Shown piece by piece: positions 11,561-24,388 of a stretch of 64,000 bases of DNA. The position numbers were made by a program, and so were the translations under genes. Position 1 is the first letter of the stretch; every line of letters starts with the position of its first letter. Source of the stretch: Rotaria sordida (lineage: Eukaryota; Rotifera; Eurotatoria; Philodinida; Philodinidae); the NCBI GenBank assembly GCA_905250125.1, contig CAJNOL010000211.1:62001-126000 (forward strand). Direction: 5' to 3'. The notes under the pieces are model-generated. The model searched no databases and had not been told where the DNA came from. It saw only the letters and a program-made list of their open reading frames with translations.

Positions 11561-14310
11561 ATGATTTCTATTCAATCTTTTATACGAAATAATGTTCACT
11601 AAATAACTCATCAATTCTACTGTTTTCAAGTAGTGTTAGATTCATCAAGTTTTGAATTAGTTCTCTTATCGATAAGAATTTCAGATTGAACCCATTCAAA
11701 GTTGACAACGAGAAAAAAGGTATTAAGTGAAAAGATAAAGGATATCAGGTTGTATTAATAAAAATCAGTGAAAAAACATCAAATAAAGGATATTAGTTTT
11801 CAAGAATAAAAAGAAAACTAATATGGCATTATTAATGCATTCAGATTCATCATGCCGTTAATATATGTTAGATGTTGTTACTACACTAAGTATTGTAGTG
11901 GAGATGTGAAGTTGAAGGTTTTGTACCTCGAAAATTAGTGTGTTTCCATTGTTCAATATTTTAGAAATAGAGAAAAAAACAAGTTGTTCCATCATAGTTT
12001 CTTTTTTGGTCGACAACAGTCTGTATTGAGTAGTCAGAATAATACAATCACTCCTCAACGATCATCATAGAATTTTTCTTATCTAATATTGTCATATACT
12101 TTATGAGAATAAATGTATCTACAAAATTTCAACTTCATATTTTAGAATAAATTTTCCTTGAACTTTTGTTTTGTATTCATAAAAAGAAATCATATAATTA
12201 TTTTTCTTTTTTTTTTTGCATATATAAGTAATATAGAAAAGAGTATAATTAAGTGATATTGATTGTGCAAATATAAAGAAAAACAAAAGAGAAAAATATA
12301 TATATATGTTACTTTTCTTGAAGAATTACAAATATTTATATGCTAATTATCAATATTGATCAAACATGTTCCATCAATCTTCTTCAATTTTATAGAATCA
12401 AATCATATTATGTTCGAGAAATGTTTTTTTTTTATATGAACTGAACTGATTAGGAATGAGACGGTTTTGTTTAACGCCCTCATGAAATATAAAAAAATAA
12501 AGAAAAAATATTACAATCAAACGCCATACCCTTAGATGTTTTAATAGCATAGGATAATTTACACAAACTTCTTAATTTATTATATATCCACACTCAATAA
12601 ATATGTTTTCATATTTTTCCTTCTCGATGGGTTATCAATCAACTGATGATATGATTTGAATGGAAAGAACGCATTTATTTATCTAATCTTATTAGACAAT
12701 CAATTATAGTAAATTCTTTATAATGCATATTTGTAATGTATGATACCCTTTGTAAGAAAAACAGATATAACGCACATCGATCGAACAGTCATATGAAAAA
12801 AAAAAAACAACAATCATCGTAGCGAAAATATCGATCATTTCCACTAAGAATCAATATTTAAGGCAAGAATCTCGTTATAGGTTCTTTCATGTATCGTGCT
12901 TTTTTTTTAATTCTAGAAAGTATCTCTTGAAATCTCTTGACACATGTATCCAGATATGATTTTTTTGGGATCGTGTTAACATACAAACATTCCTTGAAAA
13001 AGACATATTCTCAAAGCAGCTATCTTTTTTTTTTGTATATATATATATATTTTCTGTATTTCTTAATGTTCTTGGAAGAAAAGCCCTAGGAAATAATATT
13101 TGAAAATAAGCACTCGTAATCTATCACCATTAGTGACAACAAAAGTTGGTATTCATCTAATGTATAAATTCATTATGATTGAAAAACTAAATAAACAAAC
13201 ATCTTGTATGTTGATGATGATCCAGACAGATATCTATATTAATTATAATGATAATAATATACTAAAAGAAGTTTGACGACTTCCTATAACTGAGCAAAAT
13301 CGAACTGCAGTTGATATACTTTAATCGAAACGACTTGTCATTCGCCATTAGTATGTCTATATCATGACAACTGCTACTGAGATTGTGCGTCAGATTTATA
13401 GAAAGAAAAACAACTAGAACTATATTGGTTTCTAATTGATGTTGTGCAATAAGTTCTCTATGAATATTTCGAAGAAAAAAAAAATGTGTGGAATCTATGA
13501 TAATAAGATCCTCGATTGTTGAGTAGATGCTTCCACTATAACTTCGAATAATATTCATCCCTTGATATCATTTTTTACATTGCGAGATAATCGACACTAT
13601 AATGTATTTTGCTTTAAGTATCATATGCTCTTTGACGTATAATTTTCTCTTTATTATGCGCTGTCAATTATAAGCAACAGCTTCACTATCCCAAGTATAT
13701 GTAATTAAACTAAGGCATTTTTCGCTTGTAAAATATTGGATCTGTCAAACGATATTTGACATAATTCAATATTATGATAATGGACAGAAGAATGATTTTT
13801 GATAAGTTATTTATATTATTCGACCAATAGAATATTCTTATTGCATAAGTAAGACATTATTTGAAATTATGTAAGATGTAAGTTGAGAAAACAAAAACCG
13901 GAACAGATAATATGAGGTAAGAATCTGATTAACACAATGAGAAAAAGAAAAATAATTATAGGATGGACAAAAATTACTTTATAAGAAAAAAACAAAAAAA
14001 CAGTTGTTAGCTGTTGAAATATATTAACAGAGCAACAGAAATAGACTCTGACTTATAATTGATATGTAAAAAATATTTCTATAGGATATTCATCAGTTAA
14101 TAAACAGTTTATCTTTCCTAATCAAATTTAGCCAATTCCTGAGTCGATTAAATATAAATAGAAAAAAAAAAAGAAAATCATTGTATGGTATTGCCTTAGT
14201 ATCTGATATGTTTCTTTTTTCTTTTTTCTTTTCTATTTTATAATTTATTTTAAAGATTTGAACAACTGGTACGATTCTCATTGAACTATTTATCAAAAGA
14301 AATCAATTAC
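11561..14310. other. Intergenic, no gene seen
   Basis: About 2.7 kb of AT-rich sequence with poly-T tracts and a short TA run near 13036. Minus-strand frames at 11858-12058 and 13262-13558 are isolated, lack recognisable domains and have ordinary low-complexity composition. I treat them as chance frames. Confidence 0.5.
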
Positions 14311-16228
14311 ATGAATGCAACAAAATTATTCTCATTTTCTGTATTTCCATTACAAGAAGAAACAATCATGGATTATACATTTGATAAATTCATAAATTCA
14401 AATATAACTATAACTATACCATCAAATAAATCTAATTTTCATAATTTTATTATACGTAGTTTTAGTTTATATGCACTTGCGCTTGTTATTATTGGAACAT
14501 TTGGTAATATATTAACAATAATTATATTATGTCGTCGAAATTTAAGACGTTATGTTACAATGAGATATTTAATTGCTGTTAGTGTATGTGATATTATAAC
14601 ATTATATGGTTGGAATTTAAATAATTTTTATAAATTTACAATTAGTACTGCGAATACTAATTTAGAAGAAATATCATTATTACATTGTCGAGTTGTATCA
14701 TATTTAACATTTGTTGGTTTACAATTATCAAGTTGGTATTTAACAGCTGTTAGTTTAGGTAAGTTTGGATTGCTAAATTGTATTATCCCAAAGGAAAACT
14801 TCAAATTATCAGAAAACCTACACAAGATTGCCTTATAGAAATGTATAGTTCTGTTGAAGTAAACATGACATAAGTATAGCATATGAAAAGTACATTGCGC
14901 AGAATAACAAAGTTAATGTGATGGATATCATAAAATACATTTTAATGTCTAGATAATGAATATAATAACATAAAATAAATCACATTCACTAATTTTTATT
15001 AGTATGTAGTAACCATTACGTACATTTGGAATTGATTACAACCGTTTGTTTTTTATTGAAAAAATTCTTTTTTTTTGTAATACAAAAATTTCGATATTGA
15101 AAAACAACGGAACTTCAAAAGTTTTGTTTTTTAATATTATAGAATATATTTCTCAAGGCATCGATCTAAAATTCTTCATACTATCTATTTCTGATACGAG
15201 GCATAGATATATATTTAGCATTTCTTGTGGTCTATCATTGAATCTAAGGCATACACTAATTCATTTTTTTGCTTCTGGTAAATATCAAACATCTGATTCA
15301 TTGTCTAATATAAAAAGGTTATTTTAATTAAAAAAAAATGGTCTATAATAAGTTATTTTTCTTATTCTTAGATCGCTGTTTCAGTCTTTATTTTCTAACA
15401 TGGAAACACAGCTATGGTAAATTAACTCATACAAAATATTATATAGGTATATTAGCTATAGTTTGTTTACTTTTAAATTCTCATATATTATTTTTCAACG
15501 GTTATCGTAATGGTCCACCAAATTATAAAGTTCAATGTTATACAACACGAAGAAATCGTTATTATATATTTCCTCAATGGGAACGTGTTCATTTAGTTGT
15601 GTATAATTTATGTCCATTTATAATAATGTTATCATGTAATATCTATATAATATATATAACAATTCGTTCAGCTCGTATTCGTACAATAAGAAAACCGACT
15701 TCATTTGGAAAAAGTTTTCGTTCAAGTCCATCTCGTCATCGACAATTATCATTAATGTTAATAATTGTTACATTTGCATTTGTATTATTAACATTACCAT
15801 CATGTATTTATTTTGTTTTTTTTCGTCATCGAATGTCATCAGAAAAATATTCTCGTAGTCATCGTCATATGATACAAATATGTTTAAGTAGTATACAATT
15901 TACATCACATGCAATACATTTTTTTCTATATTGTTTTTCGGCAACAAATTTTCGTAATGAATTACGTGATTTTATAACAGAAATATGTTTTGATCGATTA
16001 AATGGATTTAAATCTAATAAATCATCATCAACAACAGCACCATTAAAATTAACAATACTTGGTAGAAATAATCGAAATAAAAAGAAATTTGATACTGAAT
16101 TTATATCAGAATATCAACAAACAGGATATCAAAATGCATTAAAAGAATTACAAATAACATTAGCTAATGAAGAACTAAACGAAAATCTTACTTCTAATGA
16201 TCTTAGCACTTCAAATAATACTAATTAA
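14311..16228 (+). CDS. Rhodopsin-like GPCR, two exons, 434 aa
   Basis: Exons 14311-14758 and 15372-16228, with a GTAAGT...TTCTTAG intron of 613 bp. Joining restores the Asp codon of the DR motif at the end of TM3 (AVSLDRCFSLYF), where the usual third residue is Cys rather than Tyr. Seven hydrophobic segments are visible: TM1 about 53-75 with a GN motif (GTFGNILTIIIL), TM2 about 85-107, TM3 about 127-150 with its conserved Cys, TM4 about 168-187, TM5 about 215-240, TM6 about 268-295 and TM7 about 312-335. The second extracellular loop has a Cys (KVQCY) to pair with TM3. TM7 has HAIHFFLYCFSATNFRNEL instead of NPxxY. There are N-glycosylation sites before TM1. This looks like a peptide-type orphan receptor; the ligand is unknown. 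The open frame begins upstream with TTG, so ATG 14311 (or 14371) is the start. Confidence 0.9.
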
Positions 16229-18074
16229 TGTGATATACAAAGAAAAATAAAAAACAAAAAAACAAATACAAAATTTTAAACATTTTGGTTTTATTTCTTA
16301 ATGTAGAAAATATGTATGTGTCACATTTTGTGATAATAAACATTGATTAGTATTTATTTATAACGATCACATAATTGACCAGCTTTTTTTTTTCAAGTAA
16401 CAATCATTAAAAAAGAAATCAAATTCAGAAAGTAATCATTGTTAGTTCATTGCAACTTTTTGTTTTTGTATATCTGACAAGATATTCTATTTTCAACGTT
16501 CACTTCAATTCATATCTATAAGCATTCGTTTTGTTGATAGATCCTATCGAATCTTTATTGTCAACTATAATTTCATAAAAAACAAAACAATTATGGTTTT
16601 GCTCATGAAGAAGATTATTCTAAATAATTAAAAGTTTTTAATCCGATATTTTGCCCATTCGAAATCCAAAAACGTGACGCTGTATACCATTGTAAATAAC
16701 AGTTGTATTGTTCGACCTGGAGTAATTAGAATCATATGAGACTAGAAGACATACAATATGATATGACCTTATGTACGTCCCTTCTAAAGCTCTAAATATA
16801 TAAATAAACTGTGCACTGAGTGTTATATTGACAGACAAAAAAAGAAGAATTCAATGAAGAAATGTCGACCAGATATTTCTTTTTGTGTATAGATTCCAAG
16901 GCCAATAGATTATCTTAAAAGCTTCAGCGTAAATGGATGTTTTCTTTTCCCAAGTTGATGAATGTACAAGAAACCTTGATTTTTGCCACATTTCTACGAA
17001 GAATGGATTGTTTTTTTTGGAAAATTCATCATGTTAAAAATAAAAGATTTATTTGTGCTGAAACTTTCAGAATAATTAATTTAAGAATTTTAGAATTTAT
17101 ACACAAGAACAATTGCAAGTAAAAGTTTTTTCATTAGATTTTTTTTTCTGTAAATATATTATGCAAGCCACAATGTTGTAAAACGGTCATAGTTCAGGAA
17201 GGAATGCCTATGAGCTCGTATCGTTTTCCGATTGTTTTCTAATATCATCTGGTTCGACTTATGAATAAAATATAAGATCAAATGCTTTTAATGATGTATG
17301 ATGGTTTTCTCGCCAAGTTGTTTTTGTTAGAAGTCAGCAAGACATGACAAATGAAACTCTGATTATTCTTTCGAAGAACATCACAATTGAATGTTGAACT
17401 TTCATTTATATGAAGAAACTTTATAACTATTGTTTAAGTTTTTTTTTCAATATAAATTTAAATTTTTATTTTCTATTTTTTCAAAGAAAATGTATCGTTT
17501 TTACTAAAGACTTCATTTACTTATTCTTCTGGCTTTGGCCCGTAACTATTTTCTTTTAATATAACGCTCTCTCAGATCTTATATAGCGTCGTCTTTATTA
17601 TCTTCTACATAACTAATTATATTGAAGCCAACGTAGATTTTATTGATTAGCAAATCATTTTATTTCAAAGAAAGAAAATTGATAATAACAAGAAGAAGAT
17701 ATATGCGAATTATATTCAAAACTGTATTTTTATGATTGTGTTTATATAAAAGATTTGCCAGTTTGAATTAATAGGTCAGGAAGGGAAATCAAGTTTGCTT
17801 CCAGAATACGTCATAAGTTTTTCGTAAAAGAAAATAATTTGAAATGAAAATCTACACTATTCGGTTTTGCTAGTGAACAGTAAACAAATCGTTAGTTACA
17901 TCAGTAAATTGACTTTAGTTCCTTCAAGGTCCTATGAAAACAGGATTTGCTATAGACTATTAGACGCACCTGAAAAAGTTCTACAACATGGTATATTTGG
18001 TTTTTCATTTCTGAGTAGGTCACCTTATCCGACAAGGTCCTTTAAATGCCGTGGCCAGAGCTTTTGGTATGCTC

Positions 18075-18290
18075 TAAGCATTTGGGGACACATTTCTTCA
18101 TCATCGTTCACTTAATACTCTTGAGCTGCAATAGTGAAGTAGATCATATATTGTAATGAGTGATGTGTGGTCTGTGATGGGGAGGGAACAGGGATCTGTC
18201 AAGGTCTGTAATGTAGAGGGAGAGGCGGGGGTGGGTGGAAATTTCTACCCTATGTACTTCAATGCTCCTTTTAGATCATGTTTCACAAAA
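18075..18290 (+). mobile_element. MITE family A, copy 2 (5'-truncated)
   Basis: The right end TTTTAGATCATGTTTCACAA and the internal blocks CACATTTCTTCATCAT and ATCATATATTGTAATGAG align with copies at 9840 and 56970. The left end beginning AGGATTAAAATGTGAAACA is not found, so the copy is truncated or diverged. Confidence 0.65.
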
Positions 18291-19329
18291 CTGGCAACAT
18301 GCTTCAGATTTAGAACCCTAAAAGAACCTTTCATGTTTTCTGAAGGAATGAACTGTATTGGAACTAAGGTTTCTCCTGGGCTCCTCGTGATAAATGCTAC
18401 TCTCTTAGTCAATAGAGTTTTTAAACTACTTCCGACTAAATGGTGACTGAATCGAAATCAAACCATATATAAATGAACAAGAAAAACAAATTCACTAGAA
18501 TTCGACATTCGTCACATCTTACTTCCACAGACCGTGTCTGTGTTAGAATTGACGCAGAAAATAATGACTTTTTACGCACATAAAAAGCAATTCTTTTTGA
18601 GAAAAAAAAGAAAAGAAAAGAAGTATTCAAGTTGGAAAGTTCCGCTCGCTCCGAAAAAAAATTCTGTCAAGGTTAAATCAAAGCTGACTAGTTTCTTTCT
18701 TACAATTGACGACCTTACAATAAAAGTTCATTTTTAATATGATTGCTGCAGAAAATCCATTTGCTATAATCTTTTATACAGAGAAGTAATACATTATTTC
18801 TACTACAAAATTATCTTCTTGTGATATTCTAATACTATGTTTTAAACACCCAGACATCTTACTCAACTTATCTGCATAAGCAAACTGATGTCAGCTGTTT
18901 GCAGACTAAGTACTATATGGAACAAGATTAATAAGGCATTCAAAACAAATACAATTATGTTGGAAAAATTCCAGCCAGAAAGAAAAAAGAGAAAACCCTT
19001 TTCTTTCATCACATAAGTGAAGTTTTACACAACTCGTCTAAAACATTGGATGATTGACTCTCGGCAGTAGATAAAATAATTCATTTTCAAATGTGTGTTG
19101 TTCGTACGTCATCTGTTTATGGGCGTACGGCTGGTTTTTTCTCTTTTCCTACACATACTGTTGACTCAAAAGAAAAAATATAATCTTCGACATGTTTTTT
19201 CCTTTTACTTCTTTACACCAAAGCCCAGATAAATGATAAAAATAGTGGGAGAAACAATGGTTGTTTCCCACCGAATAATAGCAGCGTATCAAACGGGATG
19301 ACAGACTGAGGTGACATACGATAGAAGCT

Positions 19330-19411
19330 AATGCAGTAACGCTGCGTTTTATAGCCCTTTTAGGCTGTATAAGACGCTGGTTCCGACGATCGGAATGACT
19401 ATCTTGGTCAA
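19330..19411. repeat. Fragment of GC-rich foldback element
   Basis: GCGTTTTATAGCCCTTTTAG and TTCCGACGATCGGAATGA match, with substitutions, the right arm of the GC-rich palindrome at 61649-61933 (CCGTTTTATAGTCGTTTCAG and TTCCGACGGCCGGAATGA). Confidence 0.7.
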
Positions 19412-20042
19412 TAGCAGACTCTTGAATTGAGTCCCTTTAATGAATCCAACAAGTCTATAGTGATCATTCTAAGGCAGTATAGAAATCAGAAATACTAAAA
19501 TTGTCTTTTCTAAATTTTTACAATAAGTATTTAACTTATTAGATATAGGTTTCTCACATAGATGATCATCGATTTAATGTCACCATTACCATCTGATGTC
19601 GTCAAATAAAAATCAAGATCGAATGATAACATAGCATCAATAACAATAATTGTGCATTCTCCAACAGTTGTAATAAGAATGAGGCAGAACAACAATTAGA
19701 GACATCAAGTTTAATCCTTACGAAAAAAATTAGACGTCTCAGGTAACAAATGAGCTGTTGAACAACTTCAATTTAAAGGAGATGAAGCTTTTCGCATAGC
19801 TCTAGCTCTTCGAACTGAAATGAAGTTGTCATATTCTTAATTCTGATGGCCATTCCTCTTTCTCTGTCACCATGAATATAGAACACGAATTATGTCATTA
19901 TTTACGTTAGGTTTTCCTAATGAGAAACAGAAGCAATGTTTTATTTATTATTGTTAAAGGAAATTTCAAGCATCTATAATTTTTTACAACGCTCCTAATA
20001 CATACAATATTCTCAAAAGACAAAAAAACTAAGAAGCAATTT

Positions 20043-20543
20043 TTATCCACAAGATGGTTGTTTGTATTGCTTCGCTTGCTCTTTGAAATTGTCTGCTTGT
20101 TGAATACATTCTTGAGCTCGTTCTCGAAAATATTGTGCCATTTCATTCCATAAACGTTCTAACAAATCATCTGGATGATCGAACATTAACAATTGGTCAA
20201 TATAATCAATCGCCCAATTTGTATGTAACGCAATGGACGCACAAAAAACAAATATCCGTTTGATATTGGTACATTGAAATACTTGTGATACTACATATTC
20301 TGCTAGAGAACCAGAAGTAACAAGAAATATATTCTGCGTCATATGAGATTTTATGTATTCGATGCAATCATCTGCCTTATTAAAGATTTGTACCGACTGA
20401 TATTGCATAAGTTGATCACGAAAGCTAGTGGTCGAATCAGAGTTTGTATCTAACCATATTAAATATGTCACCATTGTAAAAAGTACAGGCCAATAAACAA
20501 GCATTGTAATATACGCTTCTTTATATAGTATTGATAAAATCAT
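20043..20543 (-). CDS. Stand-alone bdelloid ART/TPR-type N-terminal domain protein
   Basis: A single-exon frame of 166 residues from ATG at 20543 to TAA at 20043. An N-terminal hydrophobic stretch (residues 10-30) runs into VTYLIWLDTNSD. Later come NIFLVTSGSLAEYVVSQVF and IKRIFVFCAS, then a C-terminal amphipathic helix with repeated Arg/Gln/Lys (FRERAQECIQQADNFKEQAK). This order (strand + LIWLD, an I.LV.SG.L block, an I.VFC block) is what I recall as the N-terminal domain of bdelloid multidomain proteins carrying ADP-ribosyltransferase or TPR parts, where LIVSGRLGREIVP is typical. Here nothing follows it: the frame ends in Cys-Gly and a stop. It may be a small family member in its own right or the surviving first part of a larger gene. 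No catalytic residues can be claimed. Confidence 0.6.
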   Translation of the reverse strand: MILSILYKEAYITMLVYWPVLFTMVTYLIWLDTNSDSTTSFRDQLMQYQSVQIFNKADDCIEYIKSHMTQNIFLVTSGSLAEYVVSQVFQCTNIKRIFVFCASIALHTNWAIDYIDQLLMFDHPDDLLERLWNEMAQYFRERAQECIQQADNFKEQAKQYKQPSCG

Positions 20544-20643
20544 GAAAATTCAAAAAACCAACTTTTTTACCAACTTTTACCAAGTATCACTTATGCATAC
20601 TTCCGACACACACTCGTAAACAGATACTTTGATGGTTTTGTCC

Positions 20644-20709
20644 CCATATTTTCATGTTCTTTTCACCATATTTTCATGTTTTTTTCCCCATATTTTCATG
20701 TTTATAAAT
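20644..20709. repeat. 22-bp tandem repeat, three units
   Basis: Units start at 20644, 20666 and 20688, each beginning CCATATTTTCATGTT with small differences in the last seven bases. Just upstream of the minus-strand gene ending at 20543. Confidence 0.9.
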
Positions 20710-21722
20710 CGGCAAAATAATTTTTCTAACGAAATTGAATACACTCTAAGCAAATGACTAATGTTGTTGATTACAAAAACTTTCCAACATACATTAATTC
20801 ACAATAATAACAACAAAAACATTCTATTCTGAGTATAAGGAAATGCATTCCGATTGGTTCTGATTTTTATGGCAGTCGTATGTCGACAAATATTTATTCG
20901 TTTTTTTACAAATTAAACAGAATTCTTCTTGTGTATGTTTATTATCATTATTCATTTTTAATTAATCTTCATAAAGATCGAAGGAATATTCATTGTCTAA
21001 GATTAATGTTAAACTAATCTTTATTTTCAGGACATACAATTCGAAGGAGGAGAAAAGAATTTTTCCCTTCGAAATTTTTATTTGCACTTAACCATTCTCT
21101 CAGAAAATTTTCGTCAACTATTGTTTAGCAAATTTCTTGAGTTTTGATAGCGTAAATGTAAGAAAAATGTGCAAAACTGACAGCTTTTTTCCTAATTTTT
21201 CAAAGAGAAAAATATCTTCTCGAAATGAGAAAGTTTTATTTGAAGATTTCATGGAAAATCACTTGTATTTAATAAAGAAATTGCTTTTACTACAGTTTTC
21301 AAAAAGAATCGGCCTTTTCCTTTCAAAGAAAACTTTCTTTGGTTTTTGGATGTTTTCTTCCTGATTTCTTCTCCCTTCTGAATAATATCAAAACAACAGT
21401 TCTGATTATTTAGGTGATATAAACTGCAATAAATGCTTCTTTCTCAATCAGAACAATGTTCTAAACACATACATGGATCATTCTGTATCGAAATGTACAA
21501 GTTTTAACAAATACATGTATTGAATGAGTATGGTTTAATATTAAAAATATCGTTGTTCATGAAATGAAATGTCTCATGTATTATTTATTCTAATATCTGT
21601 ATGAATTGTGTACATCATCTATTATTTTAATTCACATGATAAGATAATGAGAAGATTTCATCAAGTAGTTTTTTTTTACACATTTATTTTGCTAAAAGAA
21701 AAACAAATCTATTCAAAAACTC

Positions 21723-22718
21723 GGTAGGTTATCATTTGTCACAAATTGTGGTTCCCTAAATCACTCCCTAAAAAATTTCCACATTTGGGGATACTCAACC
21801 AATTAAGGTATATTTTGGTGACCAAGTAGGGATTTTTTTTTAGGGATTTTTTTATTTAGGGATTTTTTTTATATATTGTATATGGTACCCTATTTCTGTT
21901 ACGACATTATAACAACAAGAGTAAATGGTAGGTTATCATTTACCCCAAATTGGTCACCACAAATGCATTCCCAGAAAAATTCCCATTTTGGGATTTTTTT
22001 ACCATCAAATATATCATACATCCTGTAGTTCGATACCATTCTTTTTCTTTTCCAAGACCACATTACCAAAAATAACACTTTCGAAGTCATATCTATTGGA
22101 AGTGCTTAGTTTGGATTAGCTAAACATAATAAAAGCAGTTCTATGATGAACCTGGTGACCAGAATGTATTTTTTGTTACTACAACGAACAATTTTGGGGT
22201 GAATCTGGTGACCAGAATATATTTTGGGTTGTCAAAAAGAGGACTTCGTAGCAATCCACAATGGATTCTGGTCACCAGATTCACCTCAAAATTGTTCGTT
22301 GTAGCAACCCAAAATATATTCTGGTCACCAGGTTCATCATAGAACTGCTTTTATTATGTTTAGCTAATCCAAACTAAGCACTTCCAATAGACATGACTTC
22401 GAAAGTGTTATTTTTGGTAATGTGGTCTTGGAAAAGAAAAAGAATGGTATTGAACTACAGGATGTATGATATATTTGATGGTAAAAAAATCCCCAAAATG
22501 GGAATTTTTCTGGGAGTGCATTTGTGGTGACCAATTTCGGGTAAATGATAACCTACCATATACATTATATAAAAAAAATCCCTAAATAAAAAAATCTCTA
22601 AAAAAAATTCCCTACTTGGTCACCAAAATATACCTTAATTGATTGAGTATCCCCAAATGTGGAAATTTTTTAGGGAGTGATTTAGGGAATCACAATTTGT
22701 GGCAAATGATAAACATTC
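21723..22718. mobile_element. ~1 kb foldback element with 9-bp target duplication
   Basis: Two arms of about 460-510 bp are near-perfect inverted copies around a spacer of about 40 bp near 22230-22270. CAAAAACTC occurs directly outside both ends (21714-21722 and 22719-22727), as expected for a 9-bp target duplication. Each arm carries two diverged copies of the same module: GGTAGGTTATCATTTGTCAC at the tip and GGTAGGTTATCATTTACCCC about 200 bp inward. The left arm has about 45 extra bases (21885-21930). Long inverted termini plus a 9-bp duplication fit Mutator-like foldback elements. Short open frames inside are inverted-repeat artefacts. Confidence 0.85.
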
Positions 22719-22727
22719 CAAAAACTC

Positions 22728-24388
22728 CTATCACTATGTGGAAAGATAAGAATTTCTGAAGTAGGTAACTTTGATAATCGTCGAGAATGTTTGCCAAATA
22801 ATATAAATTTTTTATTGTGCAATTGCAATCTATACAAAGTGCAACAAACAAGAAGGAAATATCCAAGAAAAGAAAATTCTATGAATGATGAATAATAAAT
22901 GCATGATGAAAAAGGAAAAATCCAAACGATAAAAAAAAAAGGAAAAAACCCGTTGTGTTTGAAGAGCAATAATGAGACAGAAAATGCGTCATAAGCATAC
23001 GGTGTAATCATATAAAACAATCACTGAATAGACTTAGAATACACTATGACATCTTCCTTCCTTACAACAATGAATGTTCACAATAATGAATGGTGGGAAA
23101 AATGTCTTTACAAAGAAGATTGAAAAGCATAAGTTAATAATGCGTCCTTTGGCTTGCAAAACTCTTATCAACAGTATTACCACGCTGGAGACCAACCGGT
23201 TTTATTGTCGTGTCAGTGTGAGTGGAAACGAAACGTACGATTACCTAGCTGTTCATTTATGCATGCTATTTTCTACATGTATAGCTTTGGTTATGAAACA
23301 TACAGTTCTATGATAATTTATTGCCTAGAATACAATATTCTCAGTAGTAAGACTATCAATGTAGAGTTGTGGAGTCATTCGTGTTGATGATGTATCAAAA
23401 ATAGTATAATCTTTTTCTCGTTAAACATTACTGAAGGTATAATATGAAAAGGAATCTTGTGTGTGTTGTTTTTGATCGCTAAACTAGCCTACCCTTCGAC
23501 TGTTAACTTCGATTGCAAGGAGCTAGCGACGGAGCCGAAAAACTTGAACTAAACAGTTCCACTCATGATTTTTCTCCGAAAAAAATTTGCGTGAATTTCA
23601 CAAACAATAAAGTCTGTAACTGGAAAAACTGTGACATAATCTTTGTTTCGTTTCCACAGGTGTCGTACGTAGAGTCCATCGGGTCCATGATTTTTTGCAC
23701 CAGACTTGGATTCGATCGGTTAAGTTTTTTCTAAACCCAGACCCGTCTGATTAATTTTTTTTACACCCTAACCCGGATCCGGTTCATCAAAATTTTCTGA
23801 TCCAAATCCAACTGATTAATTCTTTGTTGATTTGGACATGAATCACACGTTTGAGACCCTTAGTGAGAATGAATAGAAATTAAAGAAAACAATTAAAAAT
23901 TATTATGTATAGTGGATGTTTTTCCTTATCAATAAAGATTTAAAGATCCGGACCCAATAAATTCAAAATTTTCAGCCTCGAATCCACTTGGACCCGGATC
24001 AGATCCGACGAACTCTAGTCGTAAGAATAAAAATAAAATTTACTTTTTCATTATTGAACATACTAATTCACAAGTGGAAATTTTCTCGTTTTTAAGAAAG
24101 CCAATTCCATTGTATTTCTTAAGAATGAATGAAACATTGATTTGCTTACGTTTTTTCTTTATCATTATTGGTGTACGATTTCTTTTCCTTTTTTTATTTT
24201 CGTTTTTCTACGTTTTGTCTATGTAAACATGCTGATAATACAGTAATATGATCTAAGTAGTTGAATTAAGACAATTTATCAATAGATGGAGGAAGTACAA
24301 ATACTGATCATGAGTAATAACAGACCTATATAAAATAAAATTGTCTAACCATTAGACAAATACATTTTCAACATATTTCTCGAGTCTT
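22728..24388. other. Intergenic with one hAT-like MITE
   Basis: No convincing gene. A plus-strand frame at 23513-23660 includes a Cys-spaced stretch (KICVNFTNNKVCNWKNCD) but lacks a proper start and is cut by the element at 23670. The element is listed separately. Confidence 0.45.
23670..24017. mobile_element. hAT-like MITE with 8-bp target duplication
   Basis: Starts TAGAGTCCATCGGGTCC and ends with the inverted form (ATCCGACGAACTCTA). Flanked by GTCGTACG (23662-23669) and GTCGTAAG (24018-24025), an 8-bp duplication with one mismatch. The sub-terminal regions hold Asp/Gly-codon-like GC-rich repeats around CCCGGATCCGG. No transposase is encoded. Confidence 0.75.

Larger units (their letters stand above)
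16229..20042. other. Intergenic, repeat fragments
   Basis: No intact gene. Holds a MITE family A fragment (18075-18290), a GC-rich foldback fragment (19330-19411) and, at about 19685-19830, two short plus-strand frames (NEAEQQLETSSLILTKK and VEQLQFKGDEAFRIALAL) in different phases. These look like a decayed helical protein that I cannot name. Confidence 0.45.

Noticed and set aside
13262-13558. Minus-strand open frame of 98 codons
   Set aside because: No recognisable family or exon partners. It lies in a stretch otherwise lacking coding signal.
15046-15327. Plus-strand frame between the two GPCR exons
   Set aside because: Lies entirely in the intron that must be removed to join TM3 to the rest of the receptor; no receptor-like features.
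21899-22119. Overlapping frames on both strands near 22 kb
   Set aside because: They are mirror images within the foldback element arms.
22682-23020. Minus-strand frame of 112 codons with Phe-rich text
   Set aside because: Runs out of the foldback element into AT-rich DNA; low-complexity hydrophobic residues from poly-A/T runs.
23513-23660. Possible CCCH-type zinc finger frame
   Set aside because: Only a few Cys in loose spacing, no partner exon, truncated by a MITE.
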